From: Halotalea alkalilenta
GTDB lineage: Bacteria; Pseudomonadota; Gammaproteobacteria; Pseudomonadales; Halomonadaceae
DNA length: 64,000 bases
NCBI RefSeq assembly: GCF_001648175.1
Contig: NZ_CP015243.1
Coordinates: 124,001 to 188,000, forward strand
Reading direction: 5' to 3'
The position numbers and the translations under genes were made by a program. The notes under the pieces are model-generated. The model saw only the letters and a list, made by a program, of their open reading frames with translations, made no database searches and was not told the DNA's origin. Position 1 is the first letter of the stretch. The number at the start of each line of letters is the position of its first letter. Below, piece after piece: positions 27,855 to 37,062 of this stretch.

Positions 27855-29162
27855 ATGGCCCAGGTACACAAAGCCCCGCGCTTGTCGGCAGGCCAGCGAA
27901 CGATCAGGAACCTGCGCTGGTGGGTGGTGGGTTTCGCCCTGCTCGCAGGGATCATCAACTACATGGACCGCAGCGCGATCGCCATCGCCGCACCGGAGCT
28001 GATGCGCGAATTCAACCTGAGCGCTGCGGATATCGGACTGCTCGGCACCATATTTTCATGGACCTACGCCTTCTCCCAGCTGCCCACCGGCTGGCTGGTC
28101 GATAAGCTTGGAGCGCGCAGGATGTACTTCATCGCCATCGCCGGCTGGAGCATCGCCACCGCGCTGATGGCGTTCGGCACCCGCCTATGGCATTTCGTCA
28201 TTTTCCGCGCCCTGCTCGGGGTGATGGAGGCACCCAACTCGCCTGCCTCGGCCAAGCTGACCGCCGACTGGTTCCCCCGCGCAGAGCGAGGCCAGGCCAC
28301 TGCGATCTGGGACAGCGGTTCGAAATGGGGCCCAGCGATCGCGCCGCCCGTGCTCACCCTGATCATGATCACCCTGGGCTGGAAGGCGATCTTCTTGATT
28401 CTCGGGCTGGCTGGGCTTGTGCTGGCGGTGGCGTTCTACCTGTTCTATCGCACCCCGGAGAACCATCGCCGCATCACCGCCGAGGAGCTCGAGATGATCG
28501 AGCAGGACCGCGCCAACCAGCCGCTGCGTCATGCCAAGGTCTCCTGGCTGGGGCTGTTCAGGCACCGTCAGGTGTGGGGAATGATGGCGGGATTCTTCTG
28601 CGTGATCTGGATCTGGAACATCTTCATCATCTTCCTGCCGCTCTACCTCCAGCAAACCCACGGCGTCAGCATCAAAGGCACGGGGTGGCTTGCCGCCATT
28701 CCGTTCCTCGGCGCGGCGATAATCGGCATCTGCGGTGGCTACGCGATGACTCGCTACGCCAAGACGTCGGGCAAGGACACCCTGACCACCAAGCGCCACG
28801 TGATGAGCATCGCCGCGGTCATCGCAGGCGCACTGGTCTGCTTGATTCCGCTGGTACCGACGCTATGGATGTCGATCGTGGTGATGACCCTGGCGCTGGG
28901 CTTCATCGCCACCATGCAGGCGGCGGCCTGGGCGATGCCGAGCGACGTGGTCGGCGCTTCCAAGGTCGCCTCGGTGGGCGCGATCCAGAATTTCGGCGGC
29001 TACTTCGGCGGCGCCTTCGCGCCGCTGCTGACCGGCATACTGGTCGACCGCACCGGCTCCTACACGCTCTCGTTTTTGATCGGCGGGGTGATCGCGGCGA
29101 TGGCGGCAGTCGCCTATTCGACCATGGTGCGCTCGCCGATCACCGAAGATAGTGACGACTGA
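27855..29162 (+). CDS. MFS transporter, anion:cation symporter (hexuronate/tartrate-like) family
   Basis: 435 aa from the ATG at 27855 (AAGGAG 7 nt upstream). 12 TM segments in two halves with the ACS-family sequence NYMDRSAIAIAAPEL in TM1, WLVDKLGARR in loop 2-3, and ADWFPRAERGQATAIWDSGS between TM4 and TM5. Relatives carry hexuronates, galactarate, tartrate and other sugar acids with protons. It is followed 24 nt later by a DenD-type dehydrogenase. It is the second acid-sugar type importer of this cluster, after the GntP protein. Confidence 0.9.
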   Translation: MAQVHKAPRLSAGQRTIRNLRWWVVGFALLAGIINYMDRSAIAIAAPELMREFNLSAADIGLLGTIFSWTYAFSQLPTGWLVDKLGARRMYFIAIAGWSIATALMAFGTRLWHFVIFRALLGVMEAPNSPASAKLTADWFPRAERGQATAIWDSGSKWGPAIAPPVLTLIMITLGWKAIFLILGLAGLVLAVAFYLFYRTPENHRRITAEELEMIEQDRANQPLRHAKVSWLGLFRHRQVWGMMAGFFCVIWIWNIFIIFLPLYLQQTHGVSIKGTGWLAAIPFLGAAIIGICGGYAMTRYAKTSGKDTLTTKRHVMSIAAVIAGALVCLIPLVPTLWMSIVVMTLALGFIATMQAAAWAMPSDVVGASKVASVGAIQNFGGYFGGAFAPLLTGILVDRTGSYTLSFLIGGVIAAMAAVAYSTMVRSPITEDSDD

Positions 29163-29186
29163 TCCCCTCGACCCAAGGAGTACTCC

Positions 29187-30164
29187 ATGCACGTTGCCAT
29201 CATCGGCGCGGCCGGCATGGTCGGCGTCAAGCTGACCCAGGCGTTGATCGAGCCAAGCGCGCGCCACGGCCTCGAGATAGAAGCGCTGACGCTCATCGAT
29301 GTGGTCGAACCGCCGCTGCCCGAGACGTTCCAAGGCGAACTGCGCCGGGAAGTGCGTGATCTGTCGGCGGCGGGAGAGGCGCAGCGCCTGGTCGAACAGC
29401 GACCCGACCTGATCTTCCACCTGGCGGCGATCGTCTCCGGCGAAGCGGAGCGCGATTTCGACAAGGGCTACCGGATCAATCTGGACGGCACCCGCGAGCT
29501 GTTCGATGCAATCCGCCAGGCCAACCTCAGCAGTGGCTACTGCCCTCGGCTGGTCTTCACCTCATCGATAGCGGTGTTCGGCGCACCGCTGCCTGAGCGC
29601 ATCGGCGACGACTTCCACTCGACGCCGTTGACCAGCTACGGCACCCAAAAAGCGATCTGCGAGCTGCTGCTCGCCGACTATACACGGCGCGGCTTCTTCG
29701 ACGGCATCGGCATCCGGCTACCCACGCTTTGCGTACGCCCCGGCAAGCCTAACCTTGCCGCATCGGGCTTCTTCTCCAACATCATTCGCGAGCCGCTGGT
29801 CGGCCAACCCGCGATCCTGCCGGTGCCGCGCGAGGTGCGCCACTGGTTCGCCTCGCCTCGCTCCGCCGTCGGCTTCCTGCTCCATGCGGCGACGATCGAC
29901 ACCGCTCTCATCGGCCCACGCCGCAGTTTGTCGATGCCAGGCGTGAGCGCCACCGTCGATGATCAGATCGAAGCGCTGCGCCGCGTCGCCGGTGACGCGG
30001 CGGTGGCGCTGATCGAGGAACGCCCCGACCCTGCGATCATCGCCATGGTCAGCGGCTGGGCACCAGGCTTCGATGCCGAGCGAGCGACGGCGCTAGGGTT
30101 CACCGCCGAGCGCGACTTCGAGCAGATCATCCGAGCCCACATCGAAGACGAGCTGGAACCCTGA
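29187..30164 (+). CDS. denD: SDR-family dehydrogenase, D-erythronate dehydrogenase (DenD) type
   Basis: 325-aa extended SDR. Nucleotide-binding GAAGMVG (7-13), HLAAIVSGEAE (78-88), catalytic Ser127 region, Tyr151 and Lys155 (SYGTQKA), and the family-typical RPGKPNLAASGFFSNIIREP. DenD oxidises D-erythronate to 2-oxo-erythronate. The usual partners of that route (DUF1537 kinase OtnK, OtnC, OtnI) are not in this window, whereas a tetrulose kinase and isomerases are, so the physiological substrate could be another C4 or C5 acid or polyol. The gene ends 60 bp from the convergent regulator gene. Confidence 0.82.
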   Translation: MHVAIIGAAGMVGVKLTQALIEPSARHGLEIEALTLIDVVEPPLPETFQGELRREVRDLSAAGEAQRLVEQRPDLIFHLAAIVSGEAERDFDKGYRINLDGTRELFDAIRQANLSSGYCPRLVFTSSIAVFGAPLPERIGDDFHSTPLTSYGTQKAICELLLADYTRRGFFDGIGIRLPTLCVRPGKPNLAASGFFSNIIREPLVGQPAILPVPREVRHWFASPRSAVGFLLHAATIDTALIGPRRSLSMPGVSATVDDQIEALRRVAGDAAVALIEERPDPAIIAMVSGWAPGFDAERATALGFTAERDFEQIIRAHIEDELEP

Positions 30165-30224
30165 GCGCCCGCGCCCTGGTGCTCGGCACTGTCGCCGGGC
30201 TACCAGGGCAACGGCGCTTCAAGC

Positions 30225-31196
30225 TCAGCGCCGCCCCACCTCGTCGAGGCTCAGGATGGTGTGGGCATTGGTCGCGCTGGTGGCGAGGGTGTCGATCACC
30301 CCGGTACGCAGCGCACCGAGGATGCCGGCGGCCTTGGTGTTTTCGCTGGCGATCGCGATGACATCGGGGATGCGCGCAAGATCGCTGATCGACAGTCCGA
30401 TCACTCGCCCCTGCATCGGCGTCTTGGCCGGGTGGCCATGAATATCGATGAAGTCGTAACCCATCATGTCGCCAATCGTTCCGGCCAGCCGCGCCTCGGC
30501 GATCTCCTGGGGCGTGAACCAACCCATCCGCGCCATGTTGCTGTTCTCGCTCAGGTCACCGACCCCGATCAGGGCGATATCGGCACGTCGGGCGCGATCG
30601 AGGGTCTGGCGCACGGTGATGTTGTCGAGCAGCCGCTCGCGCGCGGTCGCGTCCTGTACCAGCGCCGGGGCATAGAGCGTCTCGCTCTCGCCGCCGAACC
30701 TGGCCGCCAGGCGCCGGCAGATATGGTCGGGGTTCATGTACTCGCCAGCGCGCAAAGAGCCGCCGATCGCACAAATGAACGAGCAGCGTCGCGCCTGCTG
30801 GACGAACACGTTGTCGGCCACGGAGCCAACGTTGCGCCCCATGCCCACGGCGACGATCGCACCGTCGTCGAGCGTGCGGGCCAGATGGTCGGCGACCAGG
30901 CTGGCAACGTTGGAGCGCTGGCGCTCCTCGTCGCCATGGTCGAGGGCGATCAGCGCGCGCTTGATGCCGAAGCGACGCTTCAACTCCTGCTCTATCTCGG
31001 CACTGACCGCGGGATGCAGACGCACCCGCACGTCGACGATTCCTTCCATATGGGCACGCTTGAGCAGTCGCCCCACCTTGATCCGAGAAATGCCCAGCCG
31101 CTGGGCGATCGCCTCCTGGGTCTCGCCTTCCACATAGTAGAGTGCGGCGATCTCGGTCATCAGATCAGCCTCGCCAACCTCACTGCGCTCGCTCAT
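30225..31196 (-). CDS. SorC-family sugar-binding transcriptional regulator (EryD-like)
   Basis: 323 aa from the ATG at 31196. An N-terminal HTH (about 24-46, ETQEAIAQRLGISRIKVGRLLKRA) precedes a phosphosugar-isomerase-like effector domain (VAVGMGRNVGSVAD; ADIALIGVGD; IDIHGHP; AIASENTKAAGILGAL). SorC proteins respond to phosphorylated sugars; EryD controls erythritol genes in Brucella. It is divergent from the tetrulose kinase operon and convergent with denD. Candidate operators in four promoter regions, including its own, suggest that it governs the whole cluster, with a tetrulose phosphate as probable inducer. Confidence 0.88.
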   Translation of the reverse strand: MSERSEVGEADLMTEIAALYYVEGETQEAIAQRLGISRIKVGRLLKRAHMEGIVDVRVRLHPAVSAEIEQELKRRFGIKRALIALDHGDEERQRSNVASLVADHLARTLDDGAIVAVGMGRNVGSVADNVFVQQARRCSFICAIGGSLRAGEYMNPDHICRRLAARFGGESETLYAPALVQDATARERLLDNITVRQTLDRARRADIALIGVGDLSENSNMARMGWFTPQEIAEARLAGTIGDMMGYDFIDIHGHPAKTPMQGRVIGLSISDLARIPDVIAIASENTKAAGILGALRTGVIDTLATSATNAHTILSLDEVGRR

Positions 31197-31293
31197 CGTT
31201 CTTTTTCTCCCCCGCTCGTTCGACAGCCTCCTGGCGCGCCCAACGATAGCACAGCCATAGAAGCCGGCCGGACAAACGCCGCCCCTCAACTTT

Positions 31294-31310
31294 TGATCAC
31301 GCCAGGAACT
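31294..31310. promoter_or_regulatory. Candidate SorC-type operator, regulator side (one mismatch)
   Basis: TGATCACGCCAGGAACT fits TGWWC-N7-GWWCA except for the last base. It lies 98 bp upstream of the regulator start codon and could serve autoregulation. Confidence 0.35.
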
Positions 31311-31448
31311 TTGGATCAATCATCAGCAGAAAGCACACAATCCGGCGAAAGCTGAGCCATACCAAGGGATGAAAGGCTAATTAACGATCAACCAAAGTCG
31401 TATATAGACATTCCTCCAAGCGTTCGATACTGGATTCATCTCATCATT

Positions 31449-31465
31449 TGTTCACGTTAAGATCA
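31449..31465. promoter_or_regulatory. Candidate SorC-type operator, tetrulose-kinase side
   Basis: TGTTCACGTTAAGATCA: arms TGTTC and GATCA, 7-bp spacer, 61 bp before the kinase start codon. It shares TGTTCA-N6-GAWCA with the copy at 27695. Confidence 0.5.
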
Positions 31466-31525
31466 TATATCCGGTATCACCGGTGCAGCGCGCCCGCGAG
31501 GCGCCCCGCCACAGGAGCCAGTCCC

Positions 31526-33265
31526 ATGACTCGTCTGTTCAATCGCCCCTCGGACTTCGCCAGCGAGCTGATCGAAGGCTTCGTCGCCGCCTACTCCGAC
31601 AAGGTCCGCCAAGTCCCCGGCGGCGTGGTGCGCAACACCCGATCAAAGCAGGGTGAGGTCGCGGTGGTGATCGGCGGTGGGTCGGGACATTACCCGGCCT
31701 TCTCCGGGCTGGTCGGCCAGGGACTCGCCCATGGTGCGGCGATGGGCAACCTGTTCGCCTCCCCCTCCGCCCGCCAGGTCTACTCCGTCTCCCGCGCCGC
31801 CGACAACGGCGGTGGGGTGATCCTGAGCTTCGGCAACTACGCCGGCGACGTACTCCATTTCGGCATGGCCAAGGAGCGGCTCAACTCGGAGGGCATCCGC
31901 TGCGAGGTCCTGCCGGTCACCGACGACATCTCGAGTGCGCCGATCGAGGAGCGCCACAAGCGGCGCGGCATCGCAGGCGACCTGACCGTATTCAAGACCG
32001 CCGCCGCCGCTGCCGAGGCCGGCTACGACTTCGATGCCACGCTCGCCGTGGCCAGGCGCGCCAATGAGCGCACCCGCTCGCTCGGCGTCGCCTTCTCAGG
32101 CTGCACGCTGCCCGGTGCCAGCCAGCCGCTGTTCGAGGTCGCCGCCAACAAGATGGCGCTTGGCATGGGTATCCATGGCGAACCAGGTATCGAGGACTGC
32201 GACATTCCCACCGCCGACGAACTCGCCGAGCGACTGGTCGCTACGCTGCTCGAGGAGCTGCCGGAAGGGGTCGAATCGCCCCGCGGACAGCGCGTCACAG
32301 TGCTGCTCAACGGCCTCGGCAGCGTCAAGTACGAAGAGCTCTTCGTGGTCTATCGACGGGTCGCCCAGCTGCTCGGCGATGCTGGCGTCGAGGTGATCGA
32401 ACCCGAAGTCGGCGAGCTGGTCACCAGCTTCGACATGGCAGGGCTTTCGCTCACTCTGTTCTGGCTCGACGAGGAGCTGGAGCGGCTATGGCACGCGCCC
32501 GCCGCGACACCAGCGTTTCGCAAGGGCGAGATCACCCTCGCCGAACCGCTCGAGGCGACCGAGCTCGAAATTCCCGACCTCGACGTGGTTACCCCCGCCT
32601 CCAGCGAATCGCGACGCGCGGCCGGCTGCGTGCTCAGCGCCCTGGAGGCGGCCGAGCGGGTGGTGCTCGCCAACGTCGAGAAGCTCGGCCGGATCGATGC
32701 GATCGCCGGCGACGGCGACCACGGCATCGGCATGGAGCGAGGTGTCACTGCGGCGGTGGAAAAGGCGCGCGAGCTCGAAGCCCGCGACGCTGGCGCCGGC
32801 ACCCTCTTGACCCGTGCCGCCGATGCCTGGGCCGATCGTGCCGGCGGCACCTCCGGCGCGCTGTGGGGAGTCGCGCTGGGCGCGCTCGGCACCGCGATCG
32901 GCGACGAGCACGCCCCCGACGCCAAACGCGTCAGCGAAGGCGTACGCCGAGCGCTGGAAGGCATCATCCACTTCGGCAAGGCCTCTCCCGGCGACAAGAC
33001 CATGGTCGACGCGCTGATTCCCTTCCACGAGACGCTCGAGCGCGAAGTCGAAGGCGGCGCCGAACTCGCCCAGGCCTGGCGCAAGGCGGCCGAGGCCGCG
33101 CATCGAGCAGCAGAAGAAAGCGCTCACCTGGTACCGAAAATCGGCCGCGCCCGCCCCCTGGCGGAGAAGAGCGTCGGCACCCCGGATCCCGGCGCGATCT
33201 CGCTGGCGCTGATCGTCGCCGCAGTCGGCGAAGTGATCAGCAAAGGCACTCCCGTTACCGCATGA
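31526..33265 (+). CDS. lerK: DhaK-DhaL fusion kinase, L-erythrulose/dihydroxyacetone kinase type
   Basis: 579 aa from the ATG at 31526 (AGGAG 9 nt upstream). DhaK domain about 1-330: His55 in [10 protein letters not shown], Asp108 in GDVLHFG and the substrate-binding His217 in GIHGEPG. DhaL ATP-binding domain about 385-575, with the metal-binding [11 protein letters not shown] and [12 protein letters not shown]. The single-chain form is ATP dependent, not PTS dependent. Followed by an RpiB-like and a TIM-like isomerase, the gene order known for L-erythrulose kinase (LerK) pathways, so phosphorylation of L-erythrulose is favoured over dihydroxyacetone. Confidence 0.85.
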   Translation: MTRLFNRPSDFASELIEGFVAAYSDKVRQVPGGVVRNTRSKQGEVAVVIGGGSGHYPAFSGLVGQGLAHGAAMGNLFASPSARQVYSVSRAADNGGGVILSFGNYAGDVLHFGMAKERLNSEGIRCEVLPVTDDISSAPIEERHKRRGIAGDLTVFKTAAAAAEAGYDFDATLAVARRANERTRSLGVAFSGCTLPGASQPLFEVAANKMALGMGIHGEPGIEDCDIPTADELAERLVATLLEELPEGVESPRGQRVTVLLNGLGSVKYEELFVVYRRVAQLLGDAGVEVIEPEVGELVTSFDMAGLSLTLFWLDEELERLWHAPAATPAFRKGEITLAEPLEATELEIPDLDVVTPASSESRRAAGCVLSALEAAERVVLANVEKLGRIDAIAGDGDHGIGMERGVTAAVEKARELEARDAGAGTLLTRAADAWADRAGGTSGALWGVALGALGTAIGDEHAPDAKRVSEGVRRALEGIIHFGKASPGDKTMVDALIPFHETLEREVEGGAELAQAWRKAAEAAHRAAEESAHLVPKIGRARPLAEKSVGTPDPGAISLALIVAAVGEVISKGTPVTA

Positions 33266-33282
33266 CCCAAGGACTCCTGAAC

Positions 33283-33768
33283 ATGACCGACAAACTGCGC
33301 ATCATCATCGGTTCCGACGACGCCGGCTACGAATACAAAGAAGCGCTCAAGGCGGACCTGCTCGAAAGCCCGCTGGTCGCCTCGGTCGAGGATGTCGGCG
33401 TCGATGCCGACTGCTCCATCGCCTATCCGCACGTCGCGATCAGCGCAGCGGAAAAGGTCAGCGCCGGCGAAGCGGACCGGGCGCTGTTGATCTGCGGCAC
33501 CGGGCTGGGCGTTGCGATCTCGGCCAACAAGGTGCCGGGCATCCGCGCAGTGACCGCCCACGACGGCTTCTCGGTCGAGCGGGCGATTCTCAGCAACAAT
33601 GCCCAGGTGCTCTGCATGGGCCAGCGGGTGGTCGGGCTCGAGCTCGCAAGGCGGTTGGCGCGCGAGTGGCTGACCTATCGCTTCGATGAAAGCTCCGCCT
33701 CGGCTGCCAAGGTCCAAGCGCTGAGCGACTACGAAGCCACGCACGCCGAGGCCGAAAAGCAGCCATGA
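33283..33768 (+). CDS. eryI: RpiB-family isomerase, D-erythrulose-4-phosphate isomerase type (EryI/DerI)
   Basis: 161 aa from the ATG at 33283 (AAGGA 9 nt upstream); an ATG at 33262 overlapping the kinase stop is an alternative that adds 7 residues. RpiB fold with catalytic Cys71 in [13 protein letters not shown] and His93 in TAHDGFS. The usual GSDHAG motif is GSDDAG here (His to Asp at position 13). In erythritol and erythrulose pathways such proteins convert D-erythrulose 4-phosphate to D-erythrose 4-phosphate, which fits both neighbours. Ribose-5-phosphate isomerase activity is the alternative. Confidence 0.82.
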   Translation: MTDKLRIIIGSDDAGYEYKEALKADLLESPLVASVEDVGVDADCSIAYPHVAISAAEKVSAGEADRALLICGTGLGVAISANKVPGIRAVTAHDGFSVERAILSNNAQVLCMGQRVVGLELARRLAREWLTYRFDESSASAAKVQALSDYEATHAEAEKQP

Positions 33769-34526
33769 ACGCCGCGCCCATCATTCTCGGCATGAGCCTC
33801 AAGATGTACTTCGGCCAGCGCCGCACGCTCGACTGGTGCCGAGAAGTGGCGAGCGCGATCGCGCGCCACCCCGCTGTCCTCGAAGGCCGGGTCGAACTGT
33901 TTCTGCTGCCCAGCTTTCCGTTGATCGCCCCCGCGCAGGAGATATTCTCCACCACCCCGATGCGCATCGGTGCCCAGGATCTGCACTGGGAGGATCAAGG
34001 CGCCTTCACCGGCGAGGTCAGCGGTGCCCTGCTGGCGGAAATGGGCGCGCGCTACGCCGAGATCGGCCACGCTGAGCGCCGCCGCCTGTTCGGCGAGACC
34101 GACGAGACGGTGGCATTGAAGACCGCCGCTGCACTGCGCAACGGCCTGACCCCGGTGCTCTGCGTCGGTGAAACGCACCAAGGCAGCGCCGAGCAGGCAG
34201 CGCAGGCCTGCCTCGCCCAGCTGGAGAGCGCGCTCACTGAAGCGCAGCGTCAGGGCCTGCATGGCGAAGTGATCCTCGCCTATGAGCCCGTCTGGGCGAT
34301 CGGCGCAGCCGAGTCGGCCACCCCGGCATTCATCGCCGAGGTCTGCGATCTGCTGCGTACCGGACTCTCGAATGCGGGCCACCGTGCCAGGATCATCTAT
34401 GGCGGCAGCGCCGGCCCGGGCCTGCTGTCGCGCATCCAGGACAGCGCGGACGGCCTGTTCCTCGGCCGCTTCGCCCACGACCCACGCGCCTTCGCAAGCA
34501 TCCTCGATGAGGTCCAACTGCGCTGA
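33765..34526 (+). CDS. lerI: Triosephosphate-isomerase-like L-erythrulose-1-phosphate isomerase (LerI/EryH)
   Basis: 253-aa TIM barrel overlapping the previous stop (ATGA). It keeps Lys13 (SLKMYFG), His102 (EIGHAERR) and Glu174 (AYEPVWAIG) of triosephosphate isomerase. The canonical Asn before the Lys (NWKMN) is Ser11, with a Tyr-Phe following, and ERR follows GHA rather than GHS. This is the LerI/EryH pattern: L-erythrulose 1-phosphate to D-erythrulose 4-phosphate. It is unlikely to be the housekeeping tpiA. Confidence 0.83.
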   Translation: MNAAPIILGMSLKMYFGQRRTLDWCREVASAIARHPAVLEGRVELFLLPSFPLIAPAQEIFSTTPMRIGAQDLHWEDQGAFTGEVSGALLAEMGARYAEIGHAERRRLFGETDETVALKTAAALRNGLTPVLCVGETHQGSAEQAAQACLAQLESALTEAQRQGLHGEVILAYEPVWAIGAAESATPAFIAEVCDLLRTGLSNAGHRARIIYGGSAGPGLLSRIQDSADGLFLGRFAHDPRAFASILDEVQLR

Positions 34527-34856
34527 GACCTTTCCCGCCACTTCTGCACACGGTGGGAAAAGGCTCGCGGCAGCGCGGCAGTGAAAATCATTATCGCGGC
34601 TATCCAGCCGTGGGAATGGACACTATCCTGTGTCGATGAGCCGTGGTCGTGTCGCGACAACCGTCAACGCCCGTAATATGGCGCCCGCACCCGTGACAAG
34701 CCGCCGCCGGTCATCGAAGGCGCGACGAACGCGGGCGACCATGGGACAACCACCGATGGCGCTGCGTCACAAAATTGCGTAGCTTTCCTACATCCTGGTC
34801 GGTCAGGCCGATCACATCTTCGACACTCACAGTGAACCTCAGGAGCCTCTAACGTC
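34527..34856. other. Intergenic region before transketolase
   Basis: 330 bp with no convincing ORF on either strand. It contains a 10-bp perfect palindrome TGTCGCGACA (34650-34659) and a -10-like TAATAT (34674-34679), but no good -35. No terminator with a T-run was found after lerI, so read-through into tkt is possible. Confidence 0.5.
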
Positions 34857-36848
34857 ATGCCGTCACGTCGTCAGCTCGCCAACGCGATTCGCGCCCTCTC
34901 CATGGATGCCGTCCAGAAGGCCAACTCAGGTCACCCGGGCATGCCGATGGGGATGGCGGACATCGCAGAGGTACTATGGAGAGGTCACCTCAAGCACAAC
35001 CCGAACAACCCGGACTGGCAGGATCGCGACCGCTTCATTCTCTCCAACGGTCACGGTTCGATGCTGCACTACTCGCTGCTCCATCTCACCGGCTACGACC
35101 TGCCGATGAAGGAGCTCGAGAACTTCCGCCAGCTCGGCTCGAAGACCCCTGGACACCCGGAGCACGGCTACACCGCCGGTATCGAGACCACCACCGGCCC
35201 GCTCGGCCAGGGCCTGGCCAACGGCGTCGGCATGGCAATCGCCGAGCGCACCCTCGCCGCCCAGTTCAACCGCGGCGACCACAATGTGGTCGACCACCGG
35301 GTCTGGGTCTTCGCCGGCGATGGCTGCCTGATGGAGGGCATCAGCCACGAGGCCTGCTCGCTGGCCGGCACCCTCGGCCTCGGCAACCTGGTGGTGTTCT
35401 ACGATGACAACGGCATCTCGATCGATGGCGAGGTCGAAGGCTGGTTCACCGACGATACCGCCAAGCGTTTCGAAGCCTACGACTGGAACGTGATCGGTCC
35501 GATCGACGGCCACGACGCCGAACAGATCGATGCGGCGATCAACCAAGCCAAGCAAGTCGACGACAAGCCTTCGATCATCATCTGCAAGACCGTGATCGGC
35601 TTCGGCTCACCGAACAAGGCGGGCAAGGAAGAGAGCCACGGCGCCGCCCTCGGCGACGACGAAGTCGCACTGGCGCGCAAGGAACTCGGCTGGGACTACC
35701 CGCCGTTCGTCATCCCGCAGGAGATCTACGACGCTTGGGACGCCCGCGAAAAAGGCGCCCAGTTCGAGGCCGAGCACGACAAGCTGCTCAGCGCCTATGC
35801 CGAGGCCTATCCAGAGCTGGCCAAGGAGCTCAAGCGCCGCTATTCCGGCGAGCTGCCGGCCGCGTTCGATCCCGACAAGCTGATCCGTGAGGCGCAGGAA
35901 AAAGGCGAGAAGATCGCCTCGCGCAAGGCCTCGCAGAACGTGCTCAACGAGCTCGGCCCGATCTTCCCCGAGCTTTTCGGCGGCAGCGCCGACCTCGCGC
36001 CTTCGAACCTGACGATCTGGAAGGGTGTCGAGCCGATCAGCAAGACCAACTTCGGCGGCGCCTACCTGCACTATGGGGTGCGCGAGTTCGGCATGGGTGC
36101 GATCGCCAACGGCATCGCCACTCACGGCGGCTTCATTCCCTACGACGCGACCTTCCTGGTGTTCGTCGAATACATGTTCAATGCCGTGCGCATGTCCGCG
36201 CTGTCGCACACCCGTATCGTCCATGTCTTCACCCATGATTCGATTGGTCTCGGCGAGGATGGCCCGACCCACCAGCCGATCGAGCAGCTCGAGGCGCTGC
36301 GCGCGCTGCCCGGCCTGCACACCTGGCGTCCGTCCGACTCGGTCGAGACCGCGGTGGCCTGGGTCGAAGGGATCAAGCGTGAGAAGGGCCCGACCGCGCT
36401 GGCACTCTCCCGCCAGGGCCTGCCGGTGCAACCGCGCAGCGAAGCCCAGCTCGCTGCGATCAAGCGCGGCGGCTACGTGCTGCGGGAGACCGAAGGCACC
36501 CCTGAGCTGATCCTGATCGCCACCGGCTCCGAAGTCGGCCTCGCGGTCGACGCGGCCAAGGTGCTCGAGGAGAAGGGTCGCAAGGTCCGCGTGGTGTCGA
36601 TGCCCTGCACCAGCATGTTCGACGAGCAGGACGCCGAGTACCGCGAGTCGGTACTGCCGCGCGCGGTGACCAAGCGGGTCGCGGTCGAGGCCGCCTCGGT
36701 CAACGGCTGGTACAAGTACGTCGGCCTCGACGGCAAGATCCTCGGCATGCACAGTTATGGCGAGTCGGGCAAGGCCGAGGATCTGTTCAAGCACTTCGGC
36801 TTCACCGTCGAGAACCTGGTGAAGATCGCCGAAGAGACGCTGGGCTGA
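34857..36848 (+). CDS. tkt: Transketolase
   Basis: 663-aa thiamine-diphosphate enzyme of the pentose-phosphate pathway. N-terminal [20 protein letters not shown], Pyr/PP-domain signature GHPGMPMG and TDP/metal motif GDGCLMEG (154-161) with [10 protein letters not shown] following; the catalytic Glu region is [13 protein letters not shown] is 11 nt before the ATG. It begins the central-carbon block tkt-pgk-fba. Its acceptor D-erythrose 4-phosphate is the expected end product of the tetrulose operon directly upstream, so the arrangement feeds straight into it. Confidence 0.97.
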   Translation: MPSRRQLANAIRALSMDAVQKANSGHPGMPMGMADIAEVLWRGHLKHNPNNPDWQDRDRFILSNGHGSMLHYSLLHLTGYDLPMKELENFRQLGSKTPGHPEHGYTAGIETTTGPLGQGLANGVGMAIAERTLAAQFNRGDHNVVDHRVWVFAGDGCLMEGISHEACSLAGTLGLGNLVVFYDDNGISIDGEVEGWFTDDTAKRFEAYDWNVIGPIDGHDAEQIDAAINQAKQVDDKPSIIICKTVIGFGSPNKAGKEESHGAALGDDEVALARKELGWDYPPFVIPQEIYDAWDAREKGAQFEAEHDKLLSAYAEAYPELAKELKRRYSGELPAAFDPDKLIREAQEKGEKIASRKASQNVLNELGPIFPELFGGSADLAPSNLTIWKGVEPISKTNFGGAYLHYGVREFGMGAIANGIATHGGFIPYDATFLVFVEYMFNAVRMSALSHTRIVHVFTHDSIGLGEDGPTHQPIEQLEALRALPGLHTWRPSDSVETAVAWVEGIKREKGPTALALSRQGLPVQPRSEAQLAAIKRGGYVLRETEGTPELILIATGSEVGLAVDAAKVLEEKGRKVRVVSMPCTSMFDEQDAEYRESVLPRAVTKRVAVEAASVNGWYKYVGLDGKILGMHSYGESGKAEDLFKHFGFTVENLVKIAEETLG

Positions 36849-36876
36849 TCCAAGCGCCGGACGCACCCACGGGCTC

Positions 36877-36914
36877 ACGCCCGCCCCGGTGGCCTATCCC
36901 ACCGGGGCGGGCGT
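36877..36914 (+). terminator. Long perfect hairpin after tkt
   Basis: A 16-bp perfect inverted repeat (36877-36892 with 36899-36914, 6-nt loop CCTATC) begins 28 nt after the tkt stop. It is very GC-rich, with only TCTT after it. Likely the tkt terminator despite the weak U tail. Confidence 0.65.
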
Positions 36915-36986
36915 CTTCGCCACCGGGGCCTGCGTCCAAGCACGACCGAGACATTCCATATTCTATTTTTTCCGTTCTAAATCATC

Positions 36987-37048
36987 AGGTTGGTAATATT
37001 ACGCATATTGCCAACCCGCTCTGTTTCAGCGATATTCCTTACCAACCT
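36987..37048 (+). promoter_or_regulatory. pgk leader with three GGTTGG(T/C)AA half-sites
   Basis: AGGTTGGTAA (36987-36996) can pair with ATATTGCCAACC (37005-37016; 11 of 12 bp) or with TTACCAACCT (37039-37048; 10 of 10 bp). The last copy abuts the AGGAG ribosome site of pgk (37051-37055). It reads either as an operator with three half-sites or as a leader RNA with mutually exclusive stems. Confidence 0.5.
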
Positions 37049-37062
37049 CCAGGAGCTGCCGC

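Larger units (their letters stand above)
31197..31525. other. Divergent promoter region of sorC-type regulator and tetrulose kinase
   Basis: 329 bp without a gene, AT-rich in its right half. It contains a clean element TGTTCACGTTAAGATCA (31449-31465) on the kinase side and a one-mismatch copy on the regulator side (31294-31310). No clear sigma-70 hexamer pair was identified. Confidence 0.6.

Noticed and set aside
33765..34526. Annotation as housekeeping triosephosphate isomerase
   Set aside because: Key NWKMN motif is replaced and the gene sits in a tetrulose operon; LerI/EryH fits better.
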